From positions 2,108,001-2,172,000 of the forward strand of contig NZ_CP040272.1 of assembly GCF_013393905.1 (NCBI RefSeq): a DNA stretch of 64,000 nt, read 5' to 3'. Shown in pieces: positions 9,111 through 17,087 of the stretch; position 1 is the stretch's first letter; every line of letters starts with the position of its first letter. The translations under genes and the position numbers were made by a program. Source of the DNA: Nostoc sp. C052 (lineage in GTDB: Bacteria > Cyanobacteriota > Cyanobacteriia > Cyanobacteriales > Nostocaceae). The notes beneath the pieces were generated by a model. It was given only the letters and a program-made list of their open reading frames with translations. It was not told the DNA's origin and searched no databases.

Positions 9111-9800
9111 TCATGAAACATTAGGCTCATCAACAGTTTTAATTTCTCGCAAAATTCTTTCGACTTGGTTGACTTTTTCACCTCTATTCTGTTCTTTGAA
9201 AATATTTAAAGCTTTTTCTAAAGAAGATAGCGCTTCGTCTTTTTTATTGGTTTGCCACATTGCCAGTGCAAAATTAGTCAACGCCTCGCCATAATTAGGA
9301 TTAATTTCCAGAGCTTTTTTATATTCAGTAATGGCTTCTTGCCAGCGACTTTGGCTAGCGTAAGCCATACCGATCGCATTGTAAGCTAGAGCATATTTTG
9401 GCTGGAGGCGAATGGCTTCTCGATAAACGCTAATTGCTTCTTCTGATTTCTTTTGCTGAAAAAGCGCATTTCCTAGTTGGAAGTGTCCAAAGGCATCTTC
9501 TGGGAATTTTTTAATGAATTTACGTAAATTTTCCTCTGCGTCTTTGAAGTCTCCCTGATTATATAAAGCATTAGCTTGTTGTAGCAGCTGCGATCGCTCT
9601 GGTGAATCTGCACCTGAAAATTGTGCTAGTTTTTGTGGTTCTTTGTATGTATCCTGTTCTGGCGTATGCAACGAAACTCTTGCAGGAACCGCTAAAACTA
9701 ATGGTGATATCCCCATTACAGCGAGAATACTCAGCATCATGCAGCTAAAAGGTTGAACAAATGCTGATTTTAGTTTACTCTTCAGCTTCATCGCCTTCAA
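9111..9800 (-). CDS. Exported TPR-repeat protein
   Basis: The 229-residue protein begins with a basic stretch (MKAMKLKSKLKSA) and a hydrophobic segment (residues about 18-38, CMMLSILAVMGISPLVLA), which form a signal peptide or membrane anchor. Residues about 68-215 contain four tetratricopeptide repeats, such as ANALYNQGDFKDAEENLRKF, GNALFQQKKSEEAISVYREA and GMAYASQSRWQEAITEYKKA, each with the usual small and aromatic positions. TPRs mediate protein-protein contacts; the partner is unknown. It lies downstream of acsA in the same direction, separated by 90 bases containing a strong hairpin. Confidence 0.85.
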   Translation of the reverse strand: MKAMKLKSKLKSAFVQPFSCMMLSILAVMGISPLVLAVPARVSLHTPEQDTYKEPQKLAQFSGADSPERSQLLQQANALYNQGDFKDAEENLRKFIKKFPEDAFGHFQLGNALFQQKKSEEAISVYREAIRLQPKYALAYNAIGMAYASQSRWQEAITEYKKALEINPNYGEALTNFALAMWQTNKKDEALSSLEKALNIFKEQNRGEKVNQVERILREIKTVDEPNVS

Positions 9801-9847
9801 CGCCTCGATAATGTTCTTATTTCCATGATAAAATGTGCCGTGTTAAA

Positions 9848-9867
9848 GGGCGCACATCTGTGCGCCC
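9848..9867. repeat. Strong hairpin between acsA and the TPR gene
   Basis: GGGCGCACA (9848-9856) and TGTGCGCCC (9859-9867) pair perfectly. On the minus strand it lies 24 bases after the acsA stop and is followed by TTTAACA, only a weak T-run. It may act as a terminator or attenuator between acsA and the TPR gene, or be a dispersed repeat. The hairpin is certain and its role is inference. Confidence 0.6.
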
Positions 9868-9890
9868 CGACAAAATCATTTGGAATTGTA

Positions 9891-11864
9891 TTACGCGCCT
9901 TCCCGTAACTTATCCAACACACTCCGATCTTCCAGTGTGGAAGTATCACCAGATACCTCTTGTCCTGCGGCTAAATTCCGCAACAAGCGCCGCATAATCT
10001 TACCCGATCGCGTTTTGGGTAAAGCGTCTGTAAAGCGAATTTCTCCGGGACGTGCGATCGCACCTATTTCTTTGACAACGTGCAGTTTGAGTTCTTTAAT
10101 CAGTTCCTCACTTCCCTGATAAGTGCCTTCTAGAGTCACAAAAGCGACTACTTCTTCGCCCTTAAGTTCATCCGGTTTACCCACTACCGCCGCTTCTGCA
10201 ACTGCTGGATGCGAAACTAAGGCTGATTCTACTTCCATTGTACCAAGTCGGTGTCCTGAGACATTCAGTACATCATCCACACGACCCATTACCCAGAAGT
10301 AGCCATCTTCATCTTGTCTTGCGCCATCACCAGCAAAGTAAATATAGTTACCGTCTTTAGGCGGAATGTGTTCCCAATAGGTGCGGCGGAAGCGTTCTGG
10401 ATCGCCGTAGACTGTTCGCATCATTCCTGGCCAAGGATGTCGCACCGCCAGATAACCGCCTTCATTATTGGGTACGGTGTTTCCTTCTAAATCTACGACA
10501 TCTGCAATAATTCCGGGGAAGGGAAGAGTTGCGGAACCTGGTTTAGTGGGAATTGCCCCTGGTAGTGGTGTAATCATGATACCGCCTGTCTCCGTTTGCC
10601 ACCAAGTATCCACAATGGGACAGCGATCGCCACCAATTACTTTGTGATACCACATCCAAGCTTCCGGGTTAATCGGTTCGCCGACGGTTCCCAACAAACG
10701 CAATGAAGACAGGTTGCGCGCGTTGGGATGGTGTTCACCCATCTTAATAAATGCTCGAATTGCCGTAGGTGCTGTATAAAAAATATTAACGCCGTATTTT
10801 TCAATTACATCCCAGAAACAACCAGGATTAGAAGCACGGGGCGCACCTTCATACATCACCGTGGTTGCACCATTGGAAAGGGGGCCGTAAACAATGTAGC
10901 TGTGTCCCGTAATCCAACCGACATCAGCAGTACACCAATATACATCTGTGTCTTGCAGGTCGAATATCCACTTGGTGGTAATATGGCTATACAAATTATA
11001 ACCAGCAGTTGTATGTACTACGCCCTTCGGTTTGCCGGTGCTGCCAGAAGTGTAGAGGACAAACAGCATATCTTCGCTGTCCATCGGTTCGGCGGGACAA
11101 TCTGCTGATGCACCTTTTTGCAAATCATGCCACCAATGATCGCGTCCGCCCAACTGCATATAAGTTTCTTGTCCAGTGCGCTTGACAACTAGGACGTTTT
11201 CGACACTAGGAACAGCACCATCAGCTAAGGCTTTGTCTACCTGTTCTTTGAGAGGAACGATCGCATCTTTGCGCCAACCACCATCAGCTGTGACTACTAG
11301 TTTAGCTTGAACATCAATTAAGCGATCGCGCAAAGCTTCGGCACTAAAACCACCAAATACCACACTATGGGGTGCGCCAATTCTGGCACAAGCTAACATC
11401 GCGATCGCCGCTTCGGGAATCATTGGCATATAAATACCAACGCGATCGCCTTTTTGTACACCCAGATGCTTCAATACATTGGCGAACTGGCAAACTTCCC
11501 GGTGCAGTTGGGAGTATGTAAGAGTACGCGAATCACCTGGTTCTCCTTCCCAAATCAATGCAGCTTTATTTTTGCGCCAAGTAGTGAGATGTCTGTCAAG
11601 ACAGTTGTAAGAAATATTAATCTTACCACCAACAAACCACTTAGCAAAAGGTGGTTGCCAGTCTAGTACTGTATCCCATTTTTGGAACCATTCTAATTCT
11701 GTTCCAGCCAAATCTGCCCAAAATTGCTGCGGATCGGCTTTGGCTTTGTCGTAGAGAAGCTGATAGTCATCCAGACTTTTGATATGGGCATTCTGCGAGA
11801 ATTCCGAGGCAGGATGAAAGAGGCGATTCTCTTGTAGGATTGATTCAATAGTTGGTTGAGACAT
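9891..11864 (-). CDS. acsA: Acetyl-CoA synthetase (AMP-forming)
   Basis: The 657-residue cytosolic enzyme activates acetate with ATP and CoA to acetyl-CoA via acetyl-AMP. The length and the blocks are those of Acs: an N-terminal acetyl-CoA synthetase extension, the P-loop-like TSGSTGKPKGVVHT, WWQTETGGIMITPLPG, the hinge region FAGDGARQDEDGYFWVMGR, and the C-terminal KTRSGKIMRRLLR. That last block contains the lysine known to be acetylated in family members. ATG at 11864 was chosen because it matches the usual N-terminus (MSQPTIESILQENRLF). It is followed on the same strand by the TPR gene. It is unrelated to the adenylation domains of the NRPS cluster beyond sharing the superfamily. Confidence 0.97.
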   Translation of the reverse strand: MSQPTIESILQENRLFHPASEFSQNAHIKSLDDYQLLYDKAKADPQQFWADLAGTELEWFQKWDTVLDWQPPFAKWFVGGKINISYNCLDRHLTTWRKNKAALIWEGEPGDSRTLTYSQLHREVCQFANVLKHLGVQKGDRVGIYMPMIPEAAIAMLACARIGAPHSVVFGGFSAEALRDRLIDVQAKLVVTADGGWRKDAIVPLKEQVDKALADGAVPSVENVLVVKRTGQETYMQLGGRDHWWHDLQKGASADCPAEPMDSEDMLFVLYTSGSTGKPKGVVHTTAGYNLYSHITTKWIFDLQDTDVYWCTADVGWITGHSYIVYGPLSNGATTVMYEGAPRASNPGCFWDVIEKYGVNIFYTAPTAIRAFIKMGEHHPNARNLSSLRLLGTVGEPINPEAWMWYHKVIGGDRCPIVDTWWQTETGGIMITPLPGAIPTKPGSATLPFPGIIADVVDLEGNTVPNNEGGYLAVRHPWPGMMRTVYGDPERFRRTYWEHIPPKDGNYIYFAGDGARQDEDGYFWVMGRVDDVLNVSGHRLGTMEVESALVSHPAVAEAAVVGKPDELKGEEVVAFVTLEGTYQGSEELIKELKLHVVKEIGAIARPGEIRFTDALPKTRSGKIMRRLLRNLAAGQEVSGDTSTLEDRSVLDKLREGA

Positions 11865-12092
11865 GGTTACATTTGCGATCGCTATTGTTACTAAAAACTA
11901 TTCTTAGCCCAGTTGTGCTATACAGGGTTTAGATTTTCGTTAAGCTGGGTGGAAATTGCCGAGTTATTTAGTTTACATTCATTTTCATCTACCAAAAGCA
12001 AGCGTTTAAGAAATGTAAAGAGGTTAGATTGCAACCTATCCACCACGAATGTTGGAAGATGTAAATAGTCTTGACAAACAAAGCCTGAAATT

Positions 12093-12737
12093 ATGACGCT
12101 CACTGTTGAAGCTAGCAGCTTGTCTCTCAACGATGTTCATCGGTTTCTCAAACTAGAAAAGCTTTCAAGTGGTTCATTTACAGATTTCTTAACTCTAGAA
12201 CCACTCTCTGAGTTTGAACAGGACGATTTATTGCGAATCAGAAGCGAGTTTGAACGTTATTTAAGCGCAGGTAAAATATCTGAAGGTTTGGTTAAATTTA
12301 TAACCATTGCACCACTAATGCGGCTAGCTGGATTTTACGATGTGCCGATTCGGTTGACAATGGAAGATAGCATTGCGATCGCAGTCGAAGATGAAGACAG
12401 AAGAATTACTGGGCGGATGGATATTTTAGCAATCAACAATCCTCAAAGTATGATTGCACCGCCTTTTTGGGTTGTAGTAATTGAAACTAAAAATAGTGCA
12501 GTTGAAGTAGGTGAGGGTTTACCTCAATTACTCACTTATGCTTTTAAGAGTTTAGACCAACAACCATCAGTTTGGGGTTTGGTAACTAACGGACTGCGTT
12601 ATCAATTTGTTTATTTAAGAGATGAACAGCAGCCAACGTATCAGTTAATGCCATTATTAAGTCTGAATGAATCTGCCGGTGCAATCGAGTTATTACAAGT
12701 TTTCAAAGCTATCTGTAAGTTACCGACTTTTCAGTAA
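12093..12737 (+). CDS. Type I restriction R-subunit-like nuclease-fold protein
   Basis: The 214-residue protein resembles the N-terminal nuclease domain of type I restriction R subunits, but as a free-standing protein. The PD-(D/E)XK core is visible: Asp110 in GRMDILAI, then Glu131 and Lys133 in VVVIETKNS, followed by the helix GEGLPQLLTYA and the strand WGLVTNGLRYQFVYL. There is no helicase part and no adjacent methylase or specificity subunit, so this is not a restriction system. Such solitary proteins are common in cyanobacteria. The Uma2-type gene 29 bases downstream may be cotranscribed. Confidence 0.75.
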   Translation: MTLTVEASSLSLNDVHRFLKLEKLSSGSFTDFLTLEPLSEFEQDDLLRIRSEFERYLSAGKISEGLVKFITIAPLMRLAGFYDVPIRLTMEDSIAIAVEDEDRRITGRMDILAINNPQSMIAPPFWVVVIETKNSAVEVGEGLPQLLTYAFKSLDQQPSVWGLVTNGLRYQFVYLRDEQQPTYQLMPLLSLNESAGAIELLQVFKAICKLPTFQ

Positions 12738-12766
12738 AATGAACCGAAATTGCGGAGCGATCGCTG

Positions 12767-13516
12767 ATGTCTGAACTTGCTACCCTAGAACTCATCTCTG
12801 ATAATATTTCAGAAGAGGAAGTGATTTTTCCTCCTGGCGATATACTGAGTGACGAACCACCCTTAGAAAGTGACCTACACCGAGAACAAATCGATTTACT
12901 GATTCGCCTACTTAAATTGTGGTGGCGAGAACGGCAAGATTTTTATGCATCTGGTAACTTGACGATTTACTATAGTCATAACCAGAAAAAATCAGAGCAT
13001 TTCCGTGGCCCGGACTTTTTCGTAGTTTTGGGAACCCAGAAAAAAGACCGTAAGAGTTGGGTAGTTTGGCAAGAAGACGGCAAATATCCCAACCTAATTG
13101 TGGAAATTTTGTCAAGTTCAACGACAGCAGTCGATAAAGGTTTAAAAAAACAAGTTTACCAAGATACCTTCCGTACACCAGATTATTTCTGGTTTGACCC
13201 TGTAACAACCGAACTTCAGGGATTTCATTTAGTTGATGGTAAGTATCAAGAAATCCAAGTAACCACTGATGGACGTTTGTGGAGTCAGCAGTTAGAACTT
13301 TATTTGGGAGTTTATGAAGGTAAATTAAGATTCTTCACTACTGAAAATCAATTAATACTATCATCAGAGGAATTGGCTGAACAAGAACGTTTACATGCCC
13401 AAAAGGCAGAAGAGCGTGCCCAACAGGCAGAAGAACGCGCCCAACAAGCAGAGCAAGAAATTGCTCGACTGCGGGAGGTTTTACGTACACAGGGCATCGA
13501 CCTAGAGAATATTTAA
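12767..13516 (+). CDS. Uma2-family protein with C-terminal coiled coil
   Basis: This 249-residue Uma2 protein keeps the core residues Asp83 (RGPDFFVV) and Glu113 (LIVEILSSST). Residues about 203-245 form a charged coiled coil with a direct heptad repeat: EERAQQA occurs twice in a row, followed by EQEIARLREVLRTQGIDLENI. The tail LREVLRTQGIDLENI is typical of the long Uma2 subgroup. It is 29 bases downstream of the R-like nuclease gene on the same strand. Role unknown; the coiled coil suggests oligomerisation. Confidence 0.88.
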   Translation: MSELATLELISDNISEEEVIFPPGDILSDEPPLESDLHREQIDLLIRLLKLWWRERQDFYASGNLTIYYSHNQKKSEHFRGPDFFVVLGTQKKDRKSWVVWQEDGKYPNLIVEILSSSTTAVDKGLKKQVYQDTFRTPDYFWFDPVTTELQGFHLVDGKYQEIQVTTDGRLWSQQLELYLGVYEGKLRFFTTENQLILSSEELAEQERLHAQKAEERAQQAEERAQQAEQEIARLREVLRTQGIDLENI

Positions 13517-13608
13517 TGACATCAGGAAATTAACTAAAGACATTTTTGGGTTAAGATTTAGTTGAAAGTGTGTAAAAAAAGAGTTATCTTCTGAAAGTAG
13601 GGCATCGT

Positions 13609-14295
13609 TTGCAAGCACAAGAGATTAAGGATAAGCTAAAGTCCCTTATCGAGCAAGCCTCCTCGGTAGATCATAATTTAGCGAGAAGATTAGATGAAAT
13701 CAATCGTTGGGTAAAGAACATCAAACCAGGTTCCCTGACTGCAAAACCCTTTGTCATTGCCTTTCTGCTAGAGGTGATTACAGATTCTACAATATGGCTG
13801 ATCATCAAATCATTACCTTCAGAAGAACAAAAAGCAAAGTTCGAGCTAATGACGCCGATTGAGAGATACTGGTATGGTTATCTCTTTCCCAGATGGATCA
13901 ATGCAAGTGACTCCAAGTTTTATATTTGGAAACAAAAATTGATGGCAGGCGAATTTAATCAGGTCGATAATGATATCATTAGATCAATAGCCGAAGATAT
14001 AGTTCAGCGAGAAGGTAGTTTTTGGCAGCGTTATATTGCCGACCTTTCTATGGCAACAGATTTGATTGTTAGTCGTAACAATCAACCACTGTGCATTCAA
14101 GTTACAAGTGTTAGTGAAGAACTTAATCATCAAAAGTACGAAGCTTGGCAAAATACACTGCGATCGTGGGAAATCGAGAGAGGGTTGTTCTTAAGCTACA
14201 ACCCCAAGGATGCTAATTTTGTAAACCAGTTAGTCAACGTGGCCCTGTATAACAGTGATTACCTTTCTGGTGGCAAATATTTAAAATTTTCGTGA
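13609..14295 (+). CDS. Hypothetical protein, possible nuclease-like fold (228 aa)
   Basis: I do not recognise a named family. The start is TTG at 13609 with AGGG about 6 bases upstream; no ATG is available in frame near it. The N-terminal half is helical (LKSLIEQASSVDHNLARRLDEI). The C-terminal half, after a Q-rich helix, has ATDLIVSRNNQPLCIQVTS, two strands laid out like the D...(E/Q)xK core of PD-(D/E)XK enzymes, followed by a helix and the strand ERGLFLSYNP. The expected Lys is not present, so any nuclease role is speculative. It overlaps the next gene by 4 bases, indicating translational coupling. Confidence 0.6.
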   Translation: MQAQEIKDKLKSLIEQASSVDHNLARRLDEINRWVKNIKPGSLTAKPFVIAFLLEVITDSTIWLIIKSLPSEEQKAKFELMTPIERYWYGYLFPRWINASDSKFYIWKQKLMAGEFNQVDNDIIRSIAEDIVQREGSFWQRYIADLSMATDLIVSRNNQPLCIQVTSVSEELNHQKYEAWQNTLRSWEIERGLFLSYNPKDANFVNQLVNVALYNSDYLSGGKYLKFS

Positions 14296-14786
14296 AATTT
14301 CAGGAATTTGATATTTCAGATTTGTGTTCTAGCCTACATACTTACGTGCTAATTAGAGCTTTTATGGCTAACAAAAGAGAAACTCACTGCAACAATCAAG
14401 TAGATACATTTGCTGAAGCTTTAGCAACAGCGCGACAAATGCAGCAGAACTGGTTAACTTATGGAGTTGATTTTGTCAATATTTACGTTGAAGATGTGGA
14501 TGGAGACTGGCTAGAAACGTGGGGACATGACGAAATATTGGGTAATTTTCAATTAGATGCGATCAAAGAATTTTTGGTAAGTAATGATAGTGTAGCAGTG
14601 AAAGTAAGACAGCACTTAGGAGAGCGATCGCTGTTTGATTTTGCAGTAAATTTAGAAGAATCTTGGAGAATTTCTGAAAACCATGACAGGTTATCTGCTG
14701 TGAGACACTTGTTAGTTAGTGAAGAAAATAGTGTTGATACAGATTTAGCAAATAGTTTGCTGGTAAAGTTGGCAGATATTCTGTGA
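14292..14786 (+). CDS. Hypothetical protein coupled to the preceding gene (164 aa)
   Basis: The start is GTG at 14292, overlapping the TGA of the previous gene (GTGA), which is strong evidence that the two are translated as a pair. The protein is acidic and soluble, with the segments FVNIYVEDVDGDWLETWG and RLSAVRHLLVSEENSVD. I recognise no family. A later in-frame ATG (MANKRETHC) could be an alternative start, but the overlap favours GTG. Its job is probably linked to that of its coupled partner. Confidence 0.55.
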   Translation: MKFQEFDISDLCSSLHTYVLIRAFMANKRETHCNNQVDTFAEALATARQMQQNWLTYGVDFVNIYVEDVDGDWLETWGHDEILGNFQLDAIKEFLVSNDSVAVKVRQHLGERSLFDFAVNLEESWRISENHDRLSAVRHLLVSEENSVDTDLANSLLVKLADIL

Positions 14787-14892
14787 GATTTTTAGTTGCG
14801 TAGTGGTGAGTAAATTGTGAACTCAAGGGTTTTGATGTTTTATTTTGGTTGCGATTGGGTGGGATATAGGCGATCACTTTTCCAGATAAGCT

Positions 14893-15015
14893 TTAATAAT
14901 CTTTGAGATGTGCAATCTTTATAACTGTTAGTAGTAAGGGTTGATCCTGAATTTGATAAATAATGCGGTGGATTGAAGGACTAAACCCAACACTCCAATT
15001 AATGTTGGGTAATGC
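14893..15015 (-). pseudogene. Remnant of a RelE/ParE-type toxin
   Basis: On the minus strand the 40-codon frame ending at TAA (14893-14895) reads ALPNINWSVGFSPSIHR, then IIYQIQDQPLLLTVIKIAHL and KDY. The part IHRIIYQIQDQ...LTVIKIAHLKDY is a good match to the C-terminal strands of RelE/ParE superfamily toxins (consensus HRVVYxVDD...VxVLxIxHRRDVY). An in-frame TAA lies directly upstream (15016-15018), and I see no intact N-terminal half or antitoxin gene, so this is a decayed copy. Confidence 0.5.
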
Positions 15016-15061
15016 TTATGCTCAAACCAATCTACGTAAGTTAAGATTTGTATAGCTAATA

Positions 15062-15371
15062 CCAAGCGTATTGCAACAGTAATTAGGTTTGACTATTAGT
15101 TTCTTCCATTTTTTTTCTGAGACTAAGAGGCCTCATATCAGTCCAAACTTCCTTAATATATTCAAGACACTCTTGCTTGAAACCACTTTTGCCTACATCT
15201 TTCCAACCAAGAGGGTTATCTCTGTCGACAGGCCAAATAGAGTATTGTTCTTCGTGATTGACTACGACTTTATAAAGTGTAGTATCTTCTTTTTCTTGTT
15301 GATACATTTGTTTCTCCAGTCAATTAATAATGGTTAGTAAAAGTTGTAAGGCTATATCACAATACGCTTGG
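15062..15371. repeat. 12-bp inverted repeats flanking the MbtH gene
   Basis: CCAAGCGTATTG (15062-15073) and its exact reverse complement CAATACGCTTGG (15360-15371) bracket the MbtH-family gene. A third, partial copy (CAATACGCTTA, 15486-15496) lies further upstream of that gene. They may be dispersed-repeat ends or chance copies of a common Nostoc motif. Confidence 0.4.
15083..15307 (-). CDS. MbtH-family NRPS accessory protein
   Basis: This 74-residue protein carries the complete MbtH signature: YKVVVNHEEQYSIWPVDRD, then NPLGWKDVGKSG, CLEYIKEVWTDMRPLSLRK, including all three conserved tryptophans. MbtH proteins bind NRPS adenylation domains and help them fold and activate amino acids. The start ATG at 15307 has GGAG 6 bases upstream. 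It is the last gene of the minus-strand cluster and 310 bases from the preceding gene, so it may have its own promoter. By context it serves one or more of the adenylation domains encoded between 20 and 64 kb; which ones cannot be told. Confidence 0.95.
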   Translation of the reverse strand: MYQQEKEDTTLYKVVVNHEEQYSIWPVDRDNPLGWKDVGKSGFKQECLEYIKEVWTDMRPLSLRKKMEETNSQT

Positions 15372-15617
15372 CTTTGTGAAAAATTGTAGGTTGGGTAAAG
15401 CAAAGTGCAATCCAACAAAGCCCTGGAAATGTTGGATTTTATTTCTCAATCCAACCTACACAACTTAAAATTTTTGACACTAACCCAATACGCTTAGGTT
15501 ATATCATATCCGACTTAATACTTATGTCATTGTAAGCGGAGCATTCAATCGCAAAGGTTTCGGGCTTTTTAAATTTTGTTGCATAGCCAGGTTTATTCGT
15601 GCTTACCTACTTATAAT
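15308..15617. other. Intergenic spacer upstream of the MbtH gene, with a MITE-like repeat
   Basis: No coding region is visible. The region is dominated by the inverted-repeat element at 15385-15460 and copies of the CAATACGCTT motif. A promoter for the MbtH gene is expected between about 15330 and 15380 but I cannot point to one. Confidence 0.5.
15385..15460. repeat. MITE-like element (TGTAGGTTGG ends)
   Basis: TGTAGGTTGG (15385-15394) pairs exactly with CCAACCTACA (15451-15460). A second, nested pair AATCCAAC (15409-15416) / GTTGGATT (15431-15438) lies inside. TGTAGGTTGGG...CCAACCTACA elements are a familiar non-coding repeat type in Nostocales spacers (from memory). It lies upstream of the MbtH gene. 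Confidence 0.7.
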
Positions 15618-15938
15618 CTATTGACTTCTTGATGCTTCTACCTTCACAGGCTCGTAAACAGGAATCTCAAATAGAAGAATATTTTTGCAAAAGTCTATCC
15701 ATTCGGGAGTTATATTGTCAAAAATCAGATTTTCGTCTTTGAAAATACCATCTGTGACTATATAGTTGTCTTGTAAATATAGAAAATCATCATCAGTTAG
15801 CATTCTCTTAACTTCAACTTCCTTACCATCTACTTCTTGCTTTTCTTTCCTCGTATTTTCGGAATTCTCAGTCCATTGGTTAAAATGACGTAATTTTTGA
15901 AGTGAGTATGCTTTGCAGTATTTTCCCATTGTTGCCAT
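15618..15938 (-). CDS. Small conserved-looking protein of the NRPS cluster (106 aa)
   Basis: I do not recognise a named family, though the protein has a strong conserved look: GKYCKAYSLQKLRHFNQW, VDGKEVEVKRMLTDDDFLYL, then NYIVTDGIFKDENLIFDN. It is acidic, soluble and has no signal peptide. ATG at 15938 has GAGG about 8 bases upstream; a second Met three codons later is the alternative. It follows the sucrase/ferredoxin-like gene by only 13 bases, so the two are almost certainly cotranscribed and may act together. Its place at the end of the cluster suggests a role in tailoring or resistance, which is inference. Confidence 0.75.
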   Translation of the reverse strand: MATMGKYCKAYSLQKLRHFNQWTENSENTRKEKQEVDGKEVEVKRMLTDDDFLYLQDNYIVTDGIFKDENLIFDNITPEWIDFCKNILLFEIPVYEPVKVEASRSQ

Positions 15939-15951
15939 AGTGTTACCTCAT

Positions 15952-16989
15952 TTAAATTGATTGATTCTTGACTAAACGGCTTACGCGATACTGTTTTACT
16001 ACTTCTAACTCCATCTCTTTTGCTGAGTTCAATGCACTCATAATCTCACCACAGGCTTCAACTCTGGCTTCATAGACACCTGATGTACTGCTATCAGGCG
16101 CGATATAATTAATACAAACTTCTGCCCAATTAGCATCCTGTCCTTCAGCAACTTCTTCTATAGCTACCACTTTTCCTGCTTTCAAATAATCAAGCCAATT
16201 CCAGCCAGACTGCATCCAAATTTCGCGCTCAACAATTTGCTCAAATTTGCTTAAACCTGTCCATCCTCGGTAGTATTGACGCAAACCGGAGACTGAACCA
16301 TTTCGATTGACTAGTAAATCCAATACATCTGGTTCTAAGTGTCCCCATAAGCACCCTTGGGGTAAATCAACTAATGTCGGAGCAAACTGATGACCGCCAA
16401 AGTGACTTGTTTGCCATACTCTTAACTTTCCGTGGGAAACAGGAGCATATTCTTTACGTAATCGACGATATATAGGAGTACCAAATCTGCCACAAGTAAG
16501 GTCTACTTGAGCATGGGTGCAAACCATTAGTTCGCGAATATGGCTGGTTTCTTGTTGATATCGCTGAAATTGCGATAAATCGTTTGGTTCTTGGATTAAC
16601 TGCTTGAATATTGCTGTTACTAAAGCAGCAGCTTCGCTGTCTGGAACAACAAACTCGTGTTTCTCAAACTGAGAAAACAGCTTTGCTGGACGATAGTAGT
16701 ACAACACACGGGTTAAGCCAGGATGAGAGTACTCTCGGTCAGGAGCAATTAGCATTGGTTTCAACTTGACTCCATGCTTAAAAATTAACTCCTCGAATAA
16801 ACCCATCAATGAACTGAGAGTTGGATTATCCTCAAAGATTTCTTGCGACCAAGGTTGGGGAATTTCCATAATCAACCAATGGTCACAAGTACCTGCTGTA
16901 CCAATTGGGTCTTCTCCATTACCTTTAGAAACCAATGAGCAAAAACGACAGTCTGTTGTGAGGAGTTTATGAGTATGTTGAGTTTGCAT
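15952..16989 (-). CDS. Sucrase/ferredoxin-like protein (thioredoxin-like Fe-S)
   Basis: This belongs to the sucrase/ferredoxin-like family (PF06999 type), whose members have a thioredoxin-like ferredoxin domain thought to carry a 2Fe-2S cluster. Cys14 and Cys17 (DCRFCSLV) and Cys35 (GTCDHWLIMEIPQPW) lie at the N-terminus. Then come VCTHAQVDLTCGRFG and the hallmark TSHFGGHQFAPTLVDLPQG. I chose ATG at 16989, preceded by ACGGGA; an in-frame TTG at 17034 gives a 360-residue version but a poorer start. Being directly downstream of two P450 genes, it is a plausible electron donor for them. That role is inference. Confidence 0.85.
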   Translation of the reverse strand: MQTQHTHKLLTTDCRFCSLVSKGNGEDPIGTAGTCDHWLIMEIPQPWSQEIFEDNPTLSSLMGLFEELIFKHGVKLKPMLIAPDREYSHPGLTRVLYYYRPAKLFSQFEKHEFVVPDSEAAALVTAIFKQLIQEPNDLSQFQRYQQETSHIRELMVCTHAQVDLTCGRFGTPIYRRLRKEYAPVSHGKLRVWQTSHFGGHQFAPTLVDLPQGCLWGHLEPDVLDLLVNRNGSVSGLRQYYRGWTGLSKFEQIVEREIWMQSGWNWLDYLKAGKVVAIEEVAEGQDANWAEVCINYIAPDSSTSGVYEARVEACGEIMSALNSAKEMELEVVKQYRVSRLVKNQSI

Positions 16990-17087
16990 AATATATCCCG
17001 TTCTTATTCCTAATGACTCGATTTTGCTAATCAAGAATTTTATTTGGTATTTTTTTGCATTATTACTTACCGTAAGACAAACATATA

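Noticed and set aside
11865..12092. 70-codon minus-strand frame at 11918-12130
   Set aside because: It overlaps the start of the nuclease-like gene, lacks a ribosome site and has unlikely composition; the region looks like an ordinary divergent promoter spacer.
12093..12737. Type I restriction-modification system
   Set aside because: Only a nuclease-like domain is present; there is no helicase, methylase or specificity subunit beside it.
17035..17087. Longer start (TTG at 17034) for the sucrase/ferredoxin-like protein
   Set aside because: The extra 15 residues precede a better ATG at 16989 with a purine-rich site, and family proteins start close to the CxxC motif.
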